NCBI GenBank assembly: GCA_964583765.1
Contig: CAZOWW010000059.1
Span: 1 to 33,827 of the forward strand
Source: CAZOWW01 sp964583765
GTDB lineage: Bacteria; Actinomycetota; Actinomycetes; Actinomycetales; Kineosporiaceae
Direction: 5' to 3'
DNA: 33,827 bases
The position numbers were made by a program, and so were the translations under genes. Below, piece after piece: positions 31,998 through 33,827 of the stretch. The notes under the pieces are model-generated. The model worked only from the letters and a program-made list of their open reading frames with translations. It was not told the origin of the DNA and ran no database searches. Numbering within the stretch: the first letter of the stretch is position 1; every line of letters starts with the position of its first letter.

Positions 31998-33442
31998 GTC
32001 ACCACCTCGTCCGGATGTGTTCCGGGGTCCCACGTTGCGGGATCCGGCGTTTCGGGGTCGCAGGAGCTCCGGGAAGCCTCGGGCGGGAACCACCAGGTGA
32101 CGAGCACGCGGTCGCGCGGACGGACCACCCGGAAGCCCGCGACCACCCACCGCTGACGGCCTTCGGACGACGCGGACCATCGCCGTGGCGGGAGGTCGAC
32201 CGGCCCGGCCGCGAGGAGCGCCCGTCGGCAGGCGTCGAGCAGGCCGCCGCCCATCAGTTCCGGCCACAGTTCGACCAGGCTGCGTCCGAGTTCCTGACCG
32301 ATCGCCCGGCCGGCCGGGTCCACGGCCGCGGCGTTCGCGTACCGGATCCTCAGGTCCGTGACCAGCCGGTCCCCGCCGATCTCGGGCGCGCAGACCAGGA
32401 CCGGATGTGGCAGCACGTCCAGCAGGGCCAGCTCCGGATCCGAACCCCCGTCGGTCCCGCCCTCGGACCGCGGAAGCCGCGCGACGGTGGTGGCCACCGC
32501 GGCGGCGAGCCGCTCGAGTACCGGACGCCGCTCCGCGGCGATCATCCCTGGCATCCTCGACCAGCCGAGCACGAGCACTCCCAACACGGCGCCGGAGACG
32601 GTCAACGGGAGGATCGCGACGGTCACGCCGGACCGGGGCAGCCCGTACCCCAGGGCGATCTCGCCGGAGTCCCCCGACAGGTGGGGGTAGTGGGGGACGC
32701 CGGTCCGCACCACCTCGCAGACCGGGATGGGCAGGTCGACCGGAACGGCCCGCCAGGGAAGGGTCGAGGTGGCGGGCAGACCGTGGGAGCCGGCGAGCCG
32801 CAGTACCCCGCTGGCGTCCACGACCGCCAGCAGCACCACCTCCGGGCCGTGGTCGCCGAACGCCGTGCTCATCAGGGTCCGCAGAACGTCCTCCGCCGAC
32901 CGGGCGGCGAGCAACTCGGCCCGGATCCGGGCGCCGCGCCCCTGCGCCCGGACGCGTGCGCCGAACTCACCGGCTCCGCTCCCCTGGTTCGGCCAGCGAT
33001 GGGTGAGCCTCGCGCGCCGCGCCTCCTCCACCTGCGCGGGACTCGGGATCCTCGGCGCTGGGGCCGGCCGGCGACGCGGCGAGAGCTGATCGGGGCCCGG
33101 GCCACCGATCTCGGGCAGATCGTGGTTCAGCTCGCCCTCCGCCTGCCCCGCGATCAGCTCCGCCGAGGCGTTGACGAGGGCTGCGGCCACGTCCACGAGC
33201 TTGATGTTGGCGTGTTGCGAGAGCCGCGCCATGCGCAGGAACGCCTCGTGCGGGGAGTCGCCGTGTCGCTCCATCAACATGCCCTTGGCCTGCTCGATGA
33301 CGGCACGGCTGCGCATCGCGGCCTTCAGCCCGTCCACCTCGTCCCGCAGCCGGTCCACGGTCGCGGCCAGGGCCTGCGTCGCCGCCGACTGCGCATGGTC
33401 GGTCACGAGAACCTCACGGGCACCAGCATCGCTCCCGGTCAT
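31994..33442 (-). CDS. ANTAR-GAF-PAS signalling protein
   Basis: The ~482-residue regulator has an unusual domain order. Residues ~18-92 match ANTAR, an RNA-binding antiterminator domain: a coiled coil (ATVDRLRDEVDGLKAAM), then SRAVIEQAKGMLMERHG, AFLRMARLSQHANIKLVDVAAALV. A linker (~100-170) leads to a GAF domain (~175-325: LLAARSAEDVLRTLM, VAILPLTVSGAVLGVLVLGW) and a PAS-like domain (~337-455: LLDVLPHPVLVCAPEI, IRYANAAAVDPAGRAIGQEL). Most known GAF-ANTAR proteins carry ANTAR at the C-terminus. No PP2C phosphatase or kinase domain is present. The start is taken as ATG 33442; GTG 33406 with GAGG upstream is possible. Its stop overlaps the anti-sigma start. The signal is unknown. Confidence 0.88.
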   Translation of the reverse strand: MTGSDAGAREVLVTDHAQSAATQALAATVDRLRDEVDGLKAAMRSRAVIEQAKGMLMERHGDSPHEAFLRMARLSQHANIKLVDVAAALVNASAELIAGQAEGELNHDLPEIGGPGPDQLSPRRRPAPAPRIPSPAQVEEARRARLTHRWPNQGSGAGEFGARVRAQGRGARIRAELLAARSAEDVLRTLMSTAFGDHGPEVVLLAVVDASGVLRLAGSHGLPATSTLPWRAVPVDLPIPVCEVVRTGVPHYPHLSGDSGEIALGYGLPRSGVTVAILPLTVSGAVLGVLVLGWSRMPGMIAAERRPVLERLAAAVATTVARLPRSEGGTDGGSDPELALLDVLPHPVLVCAPEIGGDRLVTDLRIRYANAAAVDPAGRAIGQELGRSLVELWPELMGGGLLDACRRALLAAGPVDLPPRRWSASSEGRQRWVVAGFRVVRPRDRVLVTWWFPPEASRSSCDPETPDPATWDPGTHPDEVVT

Positions 33443-33827
33443 CCACCCCGCCACGCGGCGGGAAGGGGGCGACCACCACGGGCAGCTGCGCCCGGAGACG
33501 GGCGGCCGGGCGAACGTCGTCCGTCGAGGAACGCCCCACCGGTGCACGGTGCGACCGGATCGCCCCGGACCGGGAGCCGCGCGGGACGACGGCGCGGGCG
33601 GTCGAGCGGAACATCGGCAATCCTCTCGCGTGCCTCGGGCCAGAAGCTGCGGGCGACGTCGAGCCGTGTCATGCCCACCTGGTCGGCAACCAAACCCGGC
33701 AAGGGTCTCGCCGACCGTGAGTCGACCCGGCAGGGGGTCTGGCGAACCTGGCTCGGCGTGTTGTTCAGCAGGCGCTAGACCTGTCCTTCGCACGTGGGAT
33801 TGAGCGGTTTGTGCCGTAGTTGCCGGG
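33443..33827. other. 385-base leader and upstream region of the ANTAR operon
   Basis: No convincing gene lies here. A minus-strand opening ends in TGA overlapping ATG 33442, but its ATG sits in the predicted -10 and its sequence is Arg/Pro-rich, so it is probably not translated. The predicted promoter at 33671-33697 gives a leader of ~220 bases. Confidence 0.5.
33671..33697 (-). promoter_or_regulatory. SigB/SigF-type promoter upstream of the ANTAR-GAF-PAS/anti-sigma operon
   Basis: On the minus strand GGGTTT (33697-33692) is followed, after a 15-base spacer, by GGGCAT (33676-33671). This fits the actinobacterial SigB/SigF consensus GTTT-N14..16-GGGTAT with one mismatch in the -10. It would place the operon for the anti-sigma factor under the sigma factor encoded 3 kb away. 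Confidence 0.6.

Noticed and set aside
33439..33672. Possible upstream reading frame overlapping the ANTAR gene start by ATGA
   Set aside because: Its ATG lies within the predicted -10 element, no later start has a ribosome-binding site, and the sequence is Arg/Pro-rich shadow-like.
33807..33827. Plus-strand GTTT-N14-GGG at the window end, perhaps a second SigB/SigF promoter divergent from the first
   Set aside because: The window ends inside the -10 hexamer, so the match cannot be judged.

Overview
The window is very GC-rich DNA with strong codon bias, many GTG starts and genes packed by ATGA or GTGA overlaps. This points to an actinomycete (Actinobacteria). A mycothiol gene (mshB), a 7Fe ferredoxin next to dapC, an ANTAR-domain regulator, a SigB/SigF partner-switching set and a GH9 cellulase with CBM3c and CBM2 all support that. 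A cellulolytic soil actinomycete of the Cellulomonas or Kineosporia kind is plausible, but the genus cannot be fixed from this sequence. The sequence is a draft: a 100-base run of N interrupts the cellulase linker.

Layout. 1-670 (minus): fdxA, then the 5' part of dapC (lysine/diaminopimelate synthesis). 766-1878 (plus): an acetyltransferase-like protein with an Rv0428c-type SH3 domain and an eroded acetyl-CoA site. 2023-4765 (plus): a secreted GH9 endoglucanase. 5062-7232 (minus): a coupled pair, an SPFH protein with zinc ribbons and a TIM44-like membrane protein with a zinc ribbon. 7336-11382 (minus): a 1348-residue VanW-family membrane protein. 11598-17951 (minus): a flavin reductase, an FtsH-like membrane AAA protease, mshB, typA/bipA and a NUDIX hydrolase. 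18165-18854 (plus): a pterin dehydratase-VOC fusion.

18956-25789 (minus) is a peptide/nickel-type ABC importer operon: lipoprotein binding protein, a strong hairpin, an unusually large permease, a 61-codon small ORF, the second permease and two ATPases. Every junction after the first permease overlaps by four bases. The small ORF shares ATGA overlaps with both permease genes and is largely made of a pentapeptide repeat. It is the best candidate here for something undescribed.

25790-26631 is a long stretch without a convincing gene. Then come an alpha/beta hydrolase and a duplicated P-loop kinase-like protein (plus). The right end is a stress-signalling island: a SigB/SigF sigma factor with a small membrane protein downstream (minus), a STAS anti-anti-sigma factor (plus), and a minus-strand operon of an ANTAR-GAF-PAS protein coupled by GTGA to an RsbW-like anti-sigma kinase. 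A close match to a SigB/SigF promoter lies upstream of that operon, which suggests feedback by the local sigma factor.
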